Part shown: positions 1 through 9,194 of the stretch, one piece after another
Layout: the number at the start of each line of letters is the position of its first letter
Numbering within the stretch: the first letter of the stretch is position 1
NCBI RefSeq assembly: GCF_017742835.1
Contig: NZ_CP072392.1
Coordinates: 5,208,180-5,272,179, forward strand
DNA from: Aquabacter sp. L1I39
GTDB lineage: Bacteria > Pseudomonadota > Alphaproteobacteria > Rhizobiales > Xanthobacteraceae
DNA length: 64,000 nt
Direction: 5' to 3'
Notes under the pieces: generated by a model
The model's database searches: none
What the model saw: only the letters and a program-made list of their open reading frames with translations
What the model was told of the DNA's origin: nothing
Program-made: the position numbers and the translations under genes

Positions 1-377
1 CCCGTGAACAGGATGCCATACATGTCGTAGGCCTCCCGCTCGAACCAATTGGCGCCGTGATAGACGCCGCAGATGGACGGCACCGTGCTGTCCTCGTCGG
101 TCGCCACCTTCAGGCGGATGCGCAGGTTCTGCTTCAGGGACAAGAGGTGATAGACCACGTCGAAGCGCTGCGGGCGGGCCGGATAGTCCACCCCGCACAC
201 GTCCACGATGCAGGCGAACAGGCAGCTCGGATCGTCGCGCAGGAAGGTCGCGACCTTGACGATCTGCTCCCGGTCCACCTCGAGCGTCAGCTCGCCATAG
301 GCGATGTGCGAGGCGAGCACGGCTTCGCCCAGCGCACCGGAAATATGGACCGCAAGGTCCTTCAGGGTCTCGTCCAT
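1..377 (-). CDS. nuoC: NADH-quinone oxidoreductase subunit C (partial, 3' end outside window)
   Basis: Hydrophilic 30-kDa subunit of the peripheral arm of proton-pumping complex I (NADH:ubiquinone oxidoreductase). The minus strand reads from an ATG at 375-377 (MDETLKDLAVHISGAL) through 125 codons to the window edge; the last residues include the family hallmark WFEREAYDMYGILFTG. It lies 57 nt downstream of nuoB in the order nuoA-nuoB-nuoC typical of bacterial nuo operons. About 40% or more of the protein is missing beyond base 1. A fusion to nuoD cannot be excluded because the 3' end is not visible. Confidence 0.9.
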   Translation of the reverse strand, partial: MDETLKDLAVHISGALGEAVLASHIAYGELTLEVDREQIVKVATFLRDDPSCLFACIVDVCGVDYPARPQRFDVVYHLLSLKQNLRIRLKVATDEDSTVPSICGVYHGANWFEREAYDMYGILFT

Positions 378-434
378 CTGCGTCTTCCCCGAGCAAAGCG
401 GAGCCAAGGCGCCGCCCGCGGTCTCAAGCGGCGA

Positions 435-1019
435 TCAGCGTTCGATGGTGCCGACGCGGCGGATTTTCTTCTGCAGCAGCAACACGCCATAGAGGAGCGC
501 CTCAGCGCTCGGCGGGCAGCCCGGCACATAAATGTCCACCGGCACCACACGGTCACAGCCGCGCACAACCGAATAGGAATAGTGATAGTAGCCGCCACCA
601 TTGGCGCAGCTGCCCATGGAGATCACGTAACGCGGCTCGGGCATCTGGTCATAGACCTTGCGCAGAGCCGGCGCCATCTTGTTGGTCAGCGTGCCGGCGA
701 CGATCATCACGTCCGACTGACGCGGCGAGGCGCGCGGCGCAAAGCCGAAGCGCTCCACGTCATAGCGCGGCATCGAAACCTGCATCATCTCGACCGCGCA
801 GCAGGCGAGGCCGAACGTCATCCACATGAGCGAGCCGGTGCGCGCCCAGGTGATGAGATTGTCCGCGGTGGTGATGAGGAAGCCCTTGTCCGCGAGCTCG
901 GAATTGATCTCGCGGAAGAAGGGGTCGTCCGCACCCACGGGACGCCCGGTCGAAGGATCGATGATGCCCTTCGGCGCAGGGGCGACCAGCGGCTTGGAAT
1001 CGGCAGGGGTCAATCCCAT
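435..1019 (-). CDS. nuoB: NADH-quinone oxidoreductase subunit B
   Basis: Subunit carrying the terminal iron-sulfur cluster N2 of complex I, next to the quinone site. 194 aa. Family motifs are visible: the tandem cysteines in [14 protein letters not shown], a further cysteine in [18 protein letters not shown], and [14 protein letters not shown] for the last ligand. I start it at [10 protein letters not shown] (ATG 1017-1019), giving normal length; the open frame runs further upstream only inside nuoA. The start overlaps the nuoA stop by 10 nt, which suggests translational coupling. Confidence 0.97.
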   Translation of the reverse strand: MGLTPADSKPLVAPAPKGIIDPSTGRPVGADDPFFREINSELADKGFLITTADNLITWARTGSLMWMTFGLACCAVEMMQVSMPRYDVERFGFAPRASPRQSDVMIVAGTLTNKMAPALRKVYDQMPEPRYVISMGSCANGGGYYHYSYSVVRGCDRVVPVDIYVPGCPPSAEALLYGVLLLQKKIRRVGTIER

Positions 1020-1375
1020 TCGAGCGCTCCCTTGCGCCACTCGTAAATGAACCCGACGGTCAGCACGCCGAGGAACAGCATCATCGACCAGAAGCCGAGG
1101 TCGCCGAGACCACCGAAGGTGATGGCCCACGGAAACAGGAAGGCCACTTCCAGGTCGAAGATGATGAAGAGAATCGCCACCAGGTAGAACCGGGCGTCGA
1201 ACGTCATGCGCGCATCGTCGAACGCGTTGAAGCCGCACTCATAAGCGGAGAGCTTCTCGGGGTCCGGGTTGCGATAGGCGACGAGAAAGGGCGCCACCAG
1301 AAGAGCGAGCCCGATGACGAGCGACACCCCGATGAAAATGACCACCGGAAGGTAGTCCTGGAGCAAGTGTTCCAT
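1010..1375 (-). CDS. nuoA: NADH-quinone oxidoreductase subunit A
   Basis: Small membrane subunit of complex I, 121 aa with three predicted transmembrane helices. The family signature is present: [17 protein letters not shown] in the first loop, then [20 protein letters not shown]. The chosen ATG (1373-1375, [10 protein letters not shown]) is preceded by a GAGGTG Shine-Dalgarno sequence; the longer upstream reading lacks family similarity. It is the first gene of the nuo operon, so the operon promoter should lie in the 395 bp upstream. Confidence 0.97.
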   Translation of the reverse strand: MEHLLQDYLPVVIFIGVSLVIGLALLVAPFLVAYRNPDPEKLSAYECGFNAFDDARMTFDARFYLVAILFIIFDLEVAFLFPWAITFGGLGDLGFWSMMLFLGVLTVGFIYEWRKGALEWD

Positions 1376-1770
1376 TGTCCGCACCTCGGGGCGCATGGGC
1401 GATCCGCCTGAAGCGTTACCGCGCCGGCCTCGGTTGGAGGAATTCGAAACGGGTGAGCGAGGCTTATCGCAGCGCCAGATGGGAGGCAAGAGCAAGCTGC
1501 GGAATACCTTTGGGGCATCCGCTGCTGCATCGCGACAAATCCTGCAGCCAATTGGCTTTGCAGTCACACACGGCGCGCATCAACCCTTGGCGTGGCCGGA
1601 ATGCTCGGCGCCGGCTCCGGCCCTGCGCGCTGCAATGCACGCAGATCAGGCCATCCGGCCGGTCATGCCTTGACCTCGCATCGGCGCCGATCAAGGAAAC
1701 ACTGCATCTGGGCGGAAGCAAGACCATTGGCCGGTAGAGGACCGGCCCATCGCGGATGCGATTCTCCTGC
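1376..1770. other. Intergenic region upstream of nuoA / downstream of cckA
   Basis: 395 bp between nuoA and the cckA stop, both genes on the minus strand, so it should hold the nuo promoter. I see no gene. A 12-bp perfect palindrome, AGCCAATTGGCT, sits at 1546-1557 and is the only conspicuous element; it could be an operator but nothing else supports that. No strong U-tailed terminator for cckA is evident. Confidence 0.5.
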
Positions 1771-4347
1771 TCAGCGCCGGGTGGCCTCTTTCACCGCGGC
1801 GACCAGTTGCTTCAGCGTGAAGGGCTTGGGCAGGAAGGAGAATTTCTCCCCCTCGGGCAAGTTCTTTGAGAATGCCTCTTCCGCATATCCCGAAATGAAG
1901 ATGACCTTCAGATTGGGATCCCTGGCACGCAGCTCCCGCAGGAGCGTGGGGCCGTCCATCTCCGGCATCACCACGTCAGACACCACGAGCTCGATCCGCG
2001 TGCTGGACTCTTCATAGGCCTGCAAGGCCTCCGCCCCGCTCGCGGCCGCGACCACGTTGTAGCCGCGCGCGGACAAGGCGCGGGACGCAAACGCCCGAAC
2101 CGCGTCCTCGTCTTCCACCAAGAGCACGGTCGCCTGGCCGGTGAGGTCTCCGGTACGCGCCTCGGGCTCGGGCGTGGGTGGGGCCTCCTCGGTCTCGCTG
2201 GCCTCATAGCGTGGCAGGAAGACCCGGAAGGTCGTTCCTTCCCCTTCCCGGCTCTGCACCAGAATGTTGCCGCCCGTCTGCTTGACGATTCCATAGACCG
2301 TCGACAGGCCAAGGCCGGTCCCCTTGCCCACCTCCTTGGTGGAAAAGAACGGCTCGAAAATCTTGTCAATGATGCCGGCAGGGATGCCGCTGCCGGTATC
2401 GGTCACCTCGATCAGCACATAATCGGCCGGCGCCAGGGACCCATCCGAATAGGCGGCGGTGTCGGCGGCCGTCACGTTGGCGGTGCGCAACGTGAGAACG
2501 CCGCCGCCGGACATGGCATCGCGGGCATTCACTGCCAGATTAACGATCACCTGCTCGAACTGGTTCACGTCCACCTTCACGGGCCACAGGTCGCGCCCAT
2601 GCTGCACGTCCAGCGTGATCCGCTCACCGATGAGGCGACGCAGGAGCATGGACAGTTCGGAGATCACGTCGGTCAGCTGGATGACCTGCGGCCGCAGCGT
2701 CTGGCGCCGGGAGAAGGCGAGCAGTTGCCGCACGAGGCCGGCGGCCCGGTTGGCATTCTGCTTGATCTGCATGATGTCCGGGAACGAGGGGTCGCTCGGC
2801 CGGTGGTTGGTCAGGAGCAGGTCGCAATAGCCCAGGATGGCGGTGAGCACATTGTTGAAGTCGTGCGCCACGCCGCCGGCCAGCTGGCCGATGGCCTGCA
2901 TCTTCTGGGACTGAGCAAACTGCACCTCCAGGGCCCGCTGTGCGGTTGTGTCCACCGCATAGACCGCCAGGCCGGGCACGGTTGGCCCCAGGGTCGAGAC
3001 ATAAAGGCGCGCGGACCGTCCGCCCTCGCCGGCTACGTTCACTTCCACGGGCGCGGGCTGGGCGGCGCCGGCCATCATATCCTTGACAAGGCGGTCCACT
3101 GCCGCGGCGTCCCGCTCGCTCACCAGTTGGTCGAGGCGCGTCTCGATCAACTGGGCGGCGGCGCCGGCAAACAGGCGCGAGAAGCTGCCATTGGCTTCGA
3201 CCACCCGACCCGCCCGATCCACCATCGCCATGGCGAGGGGCGACCGGGAGAAGAAAACGGCGTCGGCACCGGCGCTACGACGGGTTTCCGAGGGGGCCGC
3301 AGCAACAGGGGCGGCGGCTGCCGCGACGGCGGGGGCGACACTTTCCTGCCCCGCCATCGCGCGGGTGGCGCTCCGCGGCACAAAGGCGGCGATGCAATCC
3401 CCACCGGCGGTGCCGTTGATCCAGAGCCGGCTGGCAAACACGGTGCCGTCACGGCAGACCAGATCCACATCCAATCCGTCCGCCGGGGTGCTGCCCTGCG
3501 CGATGGCCTCTCGCACGGCGGCGTGATGCACGGGGTCCACCACCTCCTCGAGCGGCAAAAGGTCCTGGCCCCATTCTGCAAGGTCATAACCGAGAAAATG
3601 GGCGCAGGTGCCGTTGGGCAGCCGCGCCGCTTCCCCCCTCAGAAGCAGGAGGCCCACAGGCGCGGTCTCCCACAATTCGGCAAGCACGCGCGCGCCGTCG
3701 GCCTCGGCGAGGGCAAGCGGCACGGGAATTGCGGGGCGCTGGCGATCGGCAGCGGGTGCAACCGCCCGGCCGCCCTCGGGATCGGTGACGGTAAGCACCC
3801 ACAGCACACGCCGTGCGCCCTCCAGCGGGTAGACGCCAACGGTGAGGCGCCGTCCGTCGGGCTCCGGATCGAAGGGGAAGAACTGGTTGACGTGCACGCC
3901 TTCCGAAATGGAGCGCAGCAGCATCGCCATCGGGGCCTGCGCGCCGGGAATCCGGCTGAGGAAGCGTTCGGGTGTCGGCGCCTGGGTCTCCCGGGCGCGC
4001 GTGAGGCGCAGATAGGGCCCGTTGACCTCGACGAGGCGCTCTCCGTCTTCGACCACCGCAATAGCATCGCCGGTGGCGGCCAGGAGGGAACGTGCCAGTT
4101 CCTCGTTGCGCCGCTCGTCTCCGCGCAGCAGGCGCGCGGACGTCGTTATGATGGAGAAAACCCCGATTGCGGCGAAGCCGACCATGACAGCCGTGAGAAC
4201 CGGTCCACTCCCGCTCTGCAGAATCACGGCGACCAAACCACCGGCGAACGAGGCCAGCCCAACGGTCAGACGCTGGAATCGTGGCATCTTCGGGCGGAAT
4301 GTGCCTTTGGAAGGCTGTGCCCCGGCGTCGCGCGGGTCCTTGCTCAT
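1771..4347 (-). CDS. cckA: Hybrid sensor histidine kinase CckA
   Basis: Cell-cycle hybrid kinase that, through ChpT, phosphorylates CtrA and CpdR in alphaproteobacteria. 858 aa from ATG 4347 (MSKDPRDAG), chosen because AGGAAGG lies about 8 nt upstream; an ATG 45 nt earlier is possible. Two membrane helices (about residues 27-45 and 50-70), PAS-like regions with an Ala/Pro linker near 340-365, the H-box [20 protein letters not shown] with phospho-acceptor His near 495, an ATPase domain ([23 protein letters not shown]) and a C-terminal receiver with Asp near 791 ([12 protein letters not shown]). HDFNN and the TM-PAS-HK-REC order are typical of CckA. Divergent from the FliO-domain gene, an arrangement I recall from other Rhizobiales. 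Confidence 0.93.
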   Translation of the reverse strand: MSKDPRDAGAQPSKGTFRPKMPRFQRLTVGLASFAGGLVAVILQSGSGPVLTAVMVGFAAIGVFSIITTSARLLRGDERRNEELARSLLAATGDAIAVVEDGERLVEVNGPYLRLTRARETQAPTPERFLSRIPGAQAPMAMLLRSISEGVHVNQFFPFDPEPDGRRLTVGVYPLEGARRVLWVLTVTDPEGGRAVAPAADRQRPAIPVPLALAEADGARVLAELWETAPVGLLLLRGEAARLPNGTCAHFLGYDLAEWGQDLLPLEEVVDPVHHAAVREAIAQGSTPADGLDVDLVCRDGTVFASRLWINGTAGGDCIAAFVPRSATRAMAGQESVAPAVAAAAAPVAAAPSETRRSAGADAVFFSRSPLAMAMVDRAGRVVEANGSFSRLFAGAAAQLIETRLDQLVSERDAAAVDRLVKDMMAGAAQPAPVEVNVAGEGGRSARLYVSTLGPTVPGLAVYAVDTTAQRALEVQFAQSQKMQAIGQLAGGVAHDFNNVLTAILGYCDLLLTNHRPSDPSFPDIMQIKQNANRAAGLVRQLLAFSRRQTLRPQVIQLTDVISELSMLLRRLIGERITLDVQHGRDLWPVKVDVNQFEQVIVNLAVNARDAMSGGGVLTLRTANVTAADTAAYSDGSLAPADYVLIEVTDTGSGIPAGIIDKIFEPFFSTKEVGKGTGLGLSTVYGIVKQTGGNILVQSREGEGTTFRVFLPRYEASETEEAPPTPEPEARTGDLTGQATVLLVEDEDAVRAFASRALSARGYNVVAAASGAEALQAYEESSTRIELVVSDVVMPEMDGPTLLRELRARDPNLKVIFISGYAEEAFSKNLPEGEKFSFLPKPFTLKQLVAAVKEATRR

Positions 4348-4559
4348 GGCAGAAGCCTTCCTGTCGCGCCGCGTGCGCTGCTCTCCCGACACTTCGGCTC
4401 CTGGATTTTAACGCATTGGTGCGGCATTGATTGAAATCCGGCCATGCTCGTCAAGATTTTCTTGGTATGAGTGCCTGCGTCGCGACCGCGTCGTGTTGTA
4501 TGTAGGTAACACGCTATGGCCGGTGCCGGACCATCGGCGCGCAGCAATGAGGAAGAGTT

Positions 4560-6872
4560 ATGTTGCAGGATCTCCTTGGCACGCATCTGGAACTGCCGGT
4601 GCGCCTGGCGATCGCAACGGTGGTGATCGTGGTGCTTCTCGGTCTGACCGTGGTGATCGTTCGGGCCTTGAGCGGTCGAGGGCGCGGCCCCGGCGGGCGC
4701 TCGCGCCAGGCCCGACTCGCGGTCATGGACAGCGTACCCGTTGATCAGAAGCGGCGCCTTATCCTTGTGCGCCGGGATGACGTGGAGCATCTCCTGCTCA
4801 TTGGCGGCAACCGCGATCTTGTCGTGGAGCCCAGCATTCCCCGCGGCCTGCAGAGGGAACAGACCCAGGCGCGCGAGGCACTTCCCCTTCGGGAGGCCGG
4901 CCGCGACGTCCTTCCCCAGCGCGAGACGACCCTCCTGCGCCGCGCGCCCGTCACGCCTCCCCTGATGGCGCCCAATCCCGGGAGCGCCGGCATGTCGGAT
5001 TCGACTGCCGCGTCGCCCGTTCCCACGGAGACGCCCGCCGCCAAGGCTCCTCCTATTGCCGAGCCTCCGGCCCCCGCTGCGTCCCGTTTCGCGGCCTTGC
5101 GACGCCCGGTCGCGGCGCGTACCGAGGCCGATGGGCCGGCGGCTCCCGCCGCTACCGGCGACGCGCCGGTCGCGATGGGGGCTGCGGCCTCGACCTTCTC
5201 CGCGGCAAAACGGGTTTTCGAATCGCGCAAGCCCACGCCCAAGGCAGAGCCGCGCATTGAGGAGCGAACCGCATCCGTGCGCCCTGTCGGCATCACCCCG
5301 CAGGAGCCGGTAAAGGACGAGACGCATTCCTCGCCGGTATTCGCTGCCAAGGACGCCCTCAAGGACGATGCGCCGCCCGCCCCCGCGCCGGCTGCCGAGT
5401 CGGCCCCCGTCGAATCTGCGGAAGTCGCCGCCCCTACGGGAGGCGCCGCACCGGCTCCAGCGCCCGAAGCCAAGGCGGAGCCGGCGATTGCGGAGTTGGT
5501 CATCCCGGCAGAGCCTGTGACGCCGGCCCCTGAAGCCGTCGCCTCTGAGTCGGCACCGCGTGTGGCTCGTGAAACGCTATCCACGCCTGAAGCAATCCCC
5601 CTCGCGGCTGAGGGAGCAGATCTGCCGCCCCCCGCGCCGAGGATTGAGCCGGCCTTCACGCCCGAGCCCAAGTCCTCCGTCCCGGCTCATATGACCGCGC
5701 CGACCAAGGCGACCCCGCCGGCCAAGGCAGAGCCCAAGTTCGACATGCCGGCGGTCCCCGTTGCGGAAAGCCGGCCGGTGGAGATGCCCGCAGCCAAGGC
5801 GGAACTGAAGATTGAGGATCTTCTGGGAGACAGCCCTGCCGCCGCGGAGACCGAGGAAAAGATCGAGCCCAAGATCGAGACCAAGATCGAGCCGACACTC
5901 GAAAAGGCCGATTCCAAAATCGAGTTCAGGCTCGAACCCAAGCTGGACGTGGCCCCAACACCGGAGCCTGCCGTCCCGGCCACCGAGACACCTGCCACTC
6001 CGCCCGCGCGCCGCGCGCCGGTGTTCAATTTCGGTCGCGCTGTCCGCGAGCCGGCAGCCCGTGCCGAGCCCAAGCTCGGAGAGCTGTCTGCCCGACTTCA
6101 GACCTCTCTGGACAAGGCCCTCCATGCGCCCAAGGATGGCGATGACGAGGCTCCCGCCAAGCCGAAGCCGTCCATTGAGCCCCCGGCGCCTGAGCGGACA
6201 GCACGCCCGACGGCGACGTTCCCGCCGTCCACCTTCGGCAGCCGTCCCGCTGCCCCGCCTGTTCCACCTTTCGTGCCGCCGCCCTCAAAGCCGGCAGCGG
6301 CCCGCCCTGCGAGTCCGTTCCGTGCCGCACCTCTGCCGCCCGAGGTGGTTGTGGCTCCGTCACTGGAGCCGGATGTGGCAGAAGAGCAGGCTTCCGCCTC
6401 ATCCGACCGGATGGATTCTCACACGGTGATGCCGGAAGCGGAGGAGGACACCGACGCCGTTTCGGACCTCAACACCGCCCCGCCAGTCCGCGTGGTTGAG
6501 CCCGAGCCCCAGGCGGCATCGCCTATCTCCGAGGAAACGCTCGCTCTCATTGAGATGGAGGCCGGCCTGAACCTTGAGACGGATCTCATGCGTGAACTGG
6601 AGTTGACGCTCGCGCAGGAGGTCTCTGGCGAGGCGAGCGTCGCTCCCATGGCCGGGAACGATTTGGTGCCTGCTTCGATGCCGGCCGCCGCTTCCCTGGT
6701 TGGGGCAGAGCATGAAGCCTTCCATCATGGTGGAGAGAGCGAGCCCCCGCGCGCGGAGCCGCATGCTGATCCAGAAAAGGAAAAGGCAGCAAAGGAGGCG
6801 GCGTCCATCGACCCGTTCGAGGACCTGGAGGCGGAAATGGCCTCGCTGCTGGGGCGTGCGCCTCGCCGCTGA
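4560..6872 (+). CDS. FliO-domain membrane protein with long Pro/Ala/Glu-rich disordered tail
   Basis: 770 aa; the start is supported by GAGGAA 8 nt before the ATG. Residues 17-37 form one membrane helix, followed by RLAVMDSVPVDQKRRLILVRRDDVEHLLLIGG (positions about 51-83), the FliO/MopB signature. FliO assists FliP assembly in the flagellar export gate. The remaining roughly 670 residues are low-complexity and acidic/Pro-rich, with KIEPKIETKIEP-type tandem repeats near 5860-5950 and a conserved-looking amphipathic end (LEAEMASLLGR). Far longer than canonical FliO (about 100-150 aa). No other flagellar gene is in the window, so a role outside the flagellum, perhaps tied to its divergent neighbour cckA, is possible. 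Confidence 0.75.
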   Translation: MLQDLLGTHLELPVRLAIATVVIVVLLGLTVVIVRALSGRGRGPGGRSRQARLAVMDSVPVDQKRRLILVRRDDVEHLLLIGGNRDLVVEPSIPRGLQREQTQAREALPLREAGRDVLPQRETTLLRRAPVTPPLMAPNPGSAGMSDSTAASPVPTETPAAKAPPIAEPPAPAASRFAALRRPVAARTEADGPAAPAATGDAPVAMGAAASTFSAAKRVFESRKPTPKAEPRIEERTASVRPVGITPQEPVKDETHSSPVFAAKDALKDDAPPAPAPAAESAPVESAEVAAPTGGAAPAPAPEAKAEPAIAELVIPAEPVTPAPEAVASESAPRVARETLSTPEAIPLAAEGADLPPPAPRIEPAFTPEPKSSVPAHMTAPTKATPPAKAEPKFDMPAVPVAESRPVEMPAAKAELKIEDLLGDSPAAAETEEKIEPKIETKIEPTLEKADSKIEFRLEPKLDVAPTPEPAVPATETPATPPARRAPVFNFGRAVREPAARAEPKLGELSARLQTSLDKALHAPKDGDDEAPAKPKPSIEPPAPERTARPTATFPPSTFGSRPAAPPVPPFVPPPSKPAAARPASPFRAAPLPPEVVVAPSLEPDVAEEQASASSDRMDSHTVMPEAEEDTDAVSDLNTAPPVRVVEPEPQAASPISEETLALIEMEAGLNLETDLMRELELTLAQEVSGEASVAPMAGNDLVPASMPAAASLVGAEHEAFHHGGESEPPRAEPHADPEKEKAAKEAASIDPFEDLEAEMASLLGRAPRR

Positions 6873-6945
6873 TCCCGGAGTGAGCGGCGCGAGCCGCTCC
6901 CTCTCGAGGCGCCCGCATGGTGGCCATTGGGAGACGAACCAGAAA

Positions 6946-6985
6946 TGAAAAGGCCCCGGAGGCGATTGCCTCCGGGGCCTTTTCA
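6946..6985. terminator. Bidirectional Rho-independent terminator
   Basis: Perfect 18-bp stem (arms 6946-6963 and 6968-6985) with a GATT tetraloop. The stem begins with AAAA and ends with TTTT, so it works as a U-tailed terminator on both strands. It separates the convergent FliO-domain gene and the small secreted-protein gene at 7011-7283. Confidence 0.93.
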
Positions 6986-7010
6986 TTGTCCGTGAAGATG
7001 CGGGATCTGC

Positions 7011-7283
7011 TCAGGAATTGAACAGCATCAGGCACTGGCCGGCCTGCTCCGCAGCGGGGCGGGCATTGCCCTGCGAGATCGTGCCACCCTGGACCAGGGC
7101 GCGGGTCTGCTGGGTAACCAGGTCGCGCACCGAGGCGCCGGGACCCATCTGCGGGGCGACCGCATTGTAGATGGTCTTCGCGTCGCCGCTCAGATTTGCC
7201 GCGCAGGCCGTGGCCGCGGACTTGTCGGCCAAGGCGGCCGTTGCGGCCAGGCTGAGGGCCGCAGCAAGAATAACGGTCTTCAT
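7011..7283 (-). CDS. Small secreted hypothetical protein
   Basis: 90 aa from ATG 7283. MKTVILAAALSLAATAALA is a clear Sec signal peptide with an AxA cleavage site; the mature part is about 70 residues with two cysteines (TACAANLSG, AGQCLMLFNS) that could form a disulfide. I do not recognise a named function; short periplasmic proteins of this build are common in Hyphomicrobiales. Start chosen because it begins exactly at the signal peptide; the nine codons upstream add a basic stretch. Shares the minus strand with the secreted protein at 7300-7635, whose stop lies only 16 nt upstream, so they may be cotranscribed. Confidence 0.75.
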   Translation of the reverse strand: MKTVILAAALSLAATAALADKSAATACAANLSGDAKTIYNAVAPQMGPGASVRDLVTQQTRALVQGGTISQGNARPAAEQAGQCLMLFNS

Positions 7284-7299
7284 GTGTCTTCTCCTCTTT

Positions 7300-7635
7300 T
7301 TACCGCACACCCATCCGGTTTACCGGCCCGCCAGCATTTGCGGGAGCGACGCCCGCACCCGCACCGGCACCGCCAAATCCAGCACCAGGAAGGACGCCGG
7401 CACCTGCAGCTCCCGCCCCTGCGCCGGGGAAAGCACCCACGCCCGTCTCATCGCGTGCAACGCATCCGGCGGGATAGCCGGGACGCGTGCAGTGCACGAC
7501 AGGCGCCGGGCGCACAACGCAGCCCACCGGAACGCCGGGGCCGGTGCAGTAGACCACCGCATGTCCCGGCACCGCTCCCAGCAGCGTCGCACCGGCCAAG
7601 CCGATCGCAAAAAGGCTTCGATTCCACAGGGACAT
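7300..7635 (-). CDS. Secreted Gly/Ala-rich protein with duplicated CTxPGxPxGCVxR motif
   Basis: 111 aa. Sec signal peptide at residues 1-26 (MSLWNRSLFAIGLAGATLLG, then AVPGHA), then two tandem copies of one Cys-containing unit, CTGPGVPVGCVVR and CTRPGYPAGCVAR (residues about 30-61), then a Gly/Ala/Pro-rich tail (GAGAGAAGAG...). The repeated four cysteines suggest two disulfide-closed loops outside the cytoplasm. Similar GHAVVYC-type proteins occur in Rhizobiales as hypothetical proteins; function unknown to me. Likely cotranscribed with the small secreted protein just downstream. Confidence 0.7.
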   Translation of the reverse strand: MSLWNRSLFAIGLAGATLLGAVPGHAVVYCTGPGVPVGCVVRPAPVVHCTRPGYPAGCVARDETGVGAFPGAGAGAAGAGVLPGAGFGGAGAGAGVAPANAGGPVNRMGVR

Positions 7636-7832
7636 GACTTTCCCTTTCGCGGTTAAGAGGCAATGCCCCAGTCAGTTGTTGTGCGTTACCGGTGAGAGCC
7701 CTGATTTTCAACGGCGATTATTGACCAAAATTAGCGCCTGAGCCCTCGCTTCCCCCGGCTCCACCGACCTATAATAGCTCACCTTGGAAGGCCCTGCGGG
7801 GGGTCGGGCGGAACCGAGCGTGGCGGATAGCA

Positions 7833-8852
7833 ATGGCCCAGAATGACCTCTCGGCACAGAGGAACACGGCACACCGTTTTGCCGAGATCAAGCGGCGCAC
7901 GGATGAGCGCATCCCCGTTCTCATGGCTCATCCACGCTTCCACGAGGCGATGGAAATCGCCACGCGTGGCATCCTCGATATGTATCACGGCAACCGGCTC
8001 CTGAACCGGCTGATGAATGATCGGGGCCGGGTCATCTTCGGACTGCTTTGCTATTATCTAGCCAGCAGCCCTGACGAGAACGGTGTGGGCCTGACGGTCA
8101 CGCGAATCGCGGACATCTGCGAGGAGACCAACCTGTGCAGCCGGGGGCGCGCAAAGGCGCTCATCACCTTGATGCGCTGGGCCGGCTATGTGGATGCCTG
8201 TACATCTGGGGCGGCTGGGAACAGGCGCCAGCGCCCCCTGGTCCCCACACCGCGCATGACCACCGAATATACGCGCCGCTGGAAGACCATGCTCACGGCC
8301 ATTTCGCGCTTTGATTCGGTCGCGGATGAAGCATTGGCCCGGCTGAGCGAGCCGGGCTTCCTCACGGCACTGGTGCGCAATCAGGGCGACCGGTACCGCG
8401 CCGGCTTCCGCCTTCTCGAACATTCGCCCCAGATGGAGGTGCTGGCGGAACGGGATGCCGGGGTTCTCATTGCCATCAGCCTCTATAATTCTGGCGGCGA
8501 AGGCGACACCTACCCGCCGAGCCAACCGGTTCCGGTTCCGGTGGCAGGGCTGGCGCGCCAGTTCGACGTCTCCCGCGCGCATGTCCTGAAAATGCTGCGC
8601 GAGGCCGAGGATGCCGGGCTGATCCGCCGGCTTCCGGCCCACCAGGGCACGGTGGAGCTCCTGCCGCCCCTGCTGCGCGGCGTGGAATATTTCATGGCAG
8701 CCTGTTTCTCACTCCAGCTCGATTGCGCGACGGACGCGCTCCAGCAGTGTGGTGCCGCGCCAACGGGCGGCGCCGAGGTCCCACCCCATTATGTCAGGGA
8801 CGCCAGCGAGAAGACCGCGCCGACGGAAAGGCCTTTGACGCGGCAGAGCTGA
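7833..8852 (+). CDS. Putative transcriptional regulator with two winged-helix regions
   Basis: 339 aa, not assigned to a named family. Two helix-turn-helix-like segments are visible: residues about 85-125 (GLTVTRIADICEETNLCSRG, then AKALITLMRWAGYVD) and about 240-275 (VPVAGLARQFDVSRAHVLKM, then LREAEDAGLIRR), each followed by a wing-like stretch, resembling GntR/MarR-type wHTH. No membrane segment or signal peptide. The gene ends about 50 nt before the cobalamin riboswitch on the same strand with no clear terminator between, so read-through into btuB is conceivable, but a link to B12 is only inferred. Confidence 0.6.
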   Translation: MAQNDLSAQRNTAHRFAEIKRRTDERIPVLMAHPRFHEAMEIATRGILDMYHGNRLLNRLMNDRGRVIFGLLCYYLASSPDENGVGLTVTRIADICEETNLCSRGRAKALITLMRWAGYVDACTSGAAGNRRQRPLVPTPRMTTEYTRRWKTMLTAISRFDSVADEALARLSEPGFLTALVRNQGDRYRAGFRLLEHSPQMEVLAERDAGVLIAISLYNSGGEGDTYPPSQPVPVPVAGLARQFDVSRAHVLKMLREAEDAGLIRRLPAHQGTVELLPPLLRGVEYFMAACFSLQLDCATDALQQCGAAPTGGAEVPPHYVRDASEKTAPTERPLTRQS

Positions 8853-8899
8853 GGGTGGCCAAACCGATGGTTGACCCTCCCGCCAGCCTCGCCTAGGGT

Positions 8900-9085
8900 C
8901 GCCCGTGACGGTTCCCGCAAGGGATCAAAAGGGAATGCGGTGAAGGTGCTTGCGCGCCGAATCTGCAGCTGCCCCCGCAACTGTGAGCGGCGAGTTCTTC
9001 GTCAGATGCCACTGGGCCACTCGGGGCCTGGGAAGGCGGCGAATGAACGGTGACCCGCAAGCCAGGAGACCTGCCGTCAGCCGTG
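8900..9085 (+). promoter_or_regulatory. Cobalamin (adenosylcobalamin) riboswitch
   Basis: The leader contains the family's conserved blocks in order: GATCAAAAGGGAATGCGGTG (8923-8942), GCTGCCCCCGCAACTGTGAG (8969-8988), CCACTGGG near 9009 with GGGAAGG near 9030, and the B12 box GCCAGGAGACCTGCC at 9061-9075. It sits about 110 nt before btuB. In known systems bound adenosylcobalamin lowers expression of the downstream transporter. The exact P1 boundaries were not determined. Confidence 0.95.
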
Positions 9086-9149
9086 GTCACACGCGAGCAC
9101 GTCGGGCGGGGTGTCCTGATGGTGGCGAATGGAAGGATCCTCCCTTTCC

Positions 9150-9190
9150 GCCTCGTCCGCGGTGACGTGCCACATCGTCTCGCCCGAGGC
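9150..9190 (+). promoter_or_regulatory. Candidate Shine-Dalgarno-sequestering hairpin of btuB
   Basis: GCCTCG at 9150-9155 is complementary to CGAGGC at 9185-9190. The right arm contains GAGG, the only Shine-Dalgarno sequence 5 nt before the chosen btuB ATG at 9195. This would let the riboswitch act on translation initiation. The loop is about 29 nt, so the structure is plausible but not proven. Confidence 0.45.
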
Positions 9191-9194
9191 CCTT

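Noticed and set aside
2599..4434. Open frame of 611 codons antisense to cckA
   Set aside because: It is a GC-rich shadow frame; composition (His/Gly/Arg-rich) matches no family, and cckA on the other strand is unmistakable.
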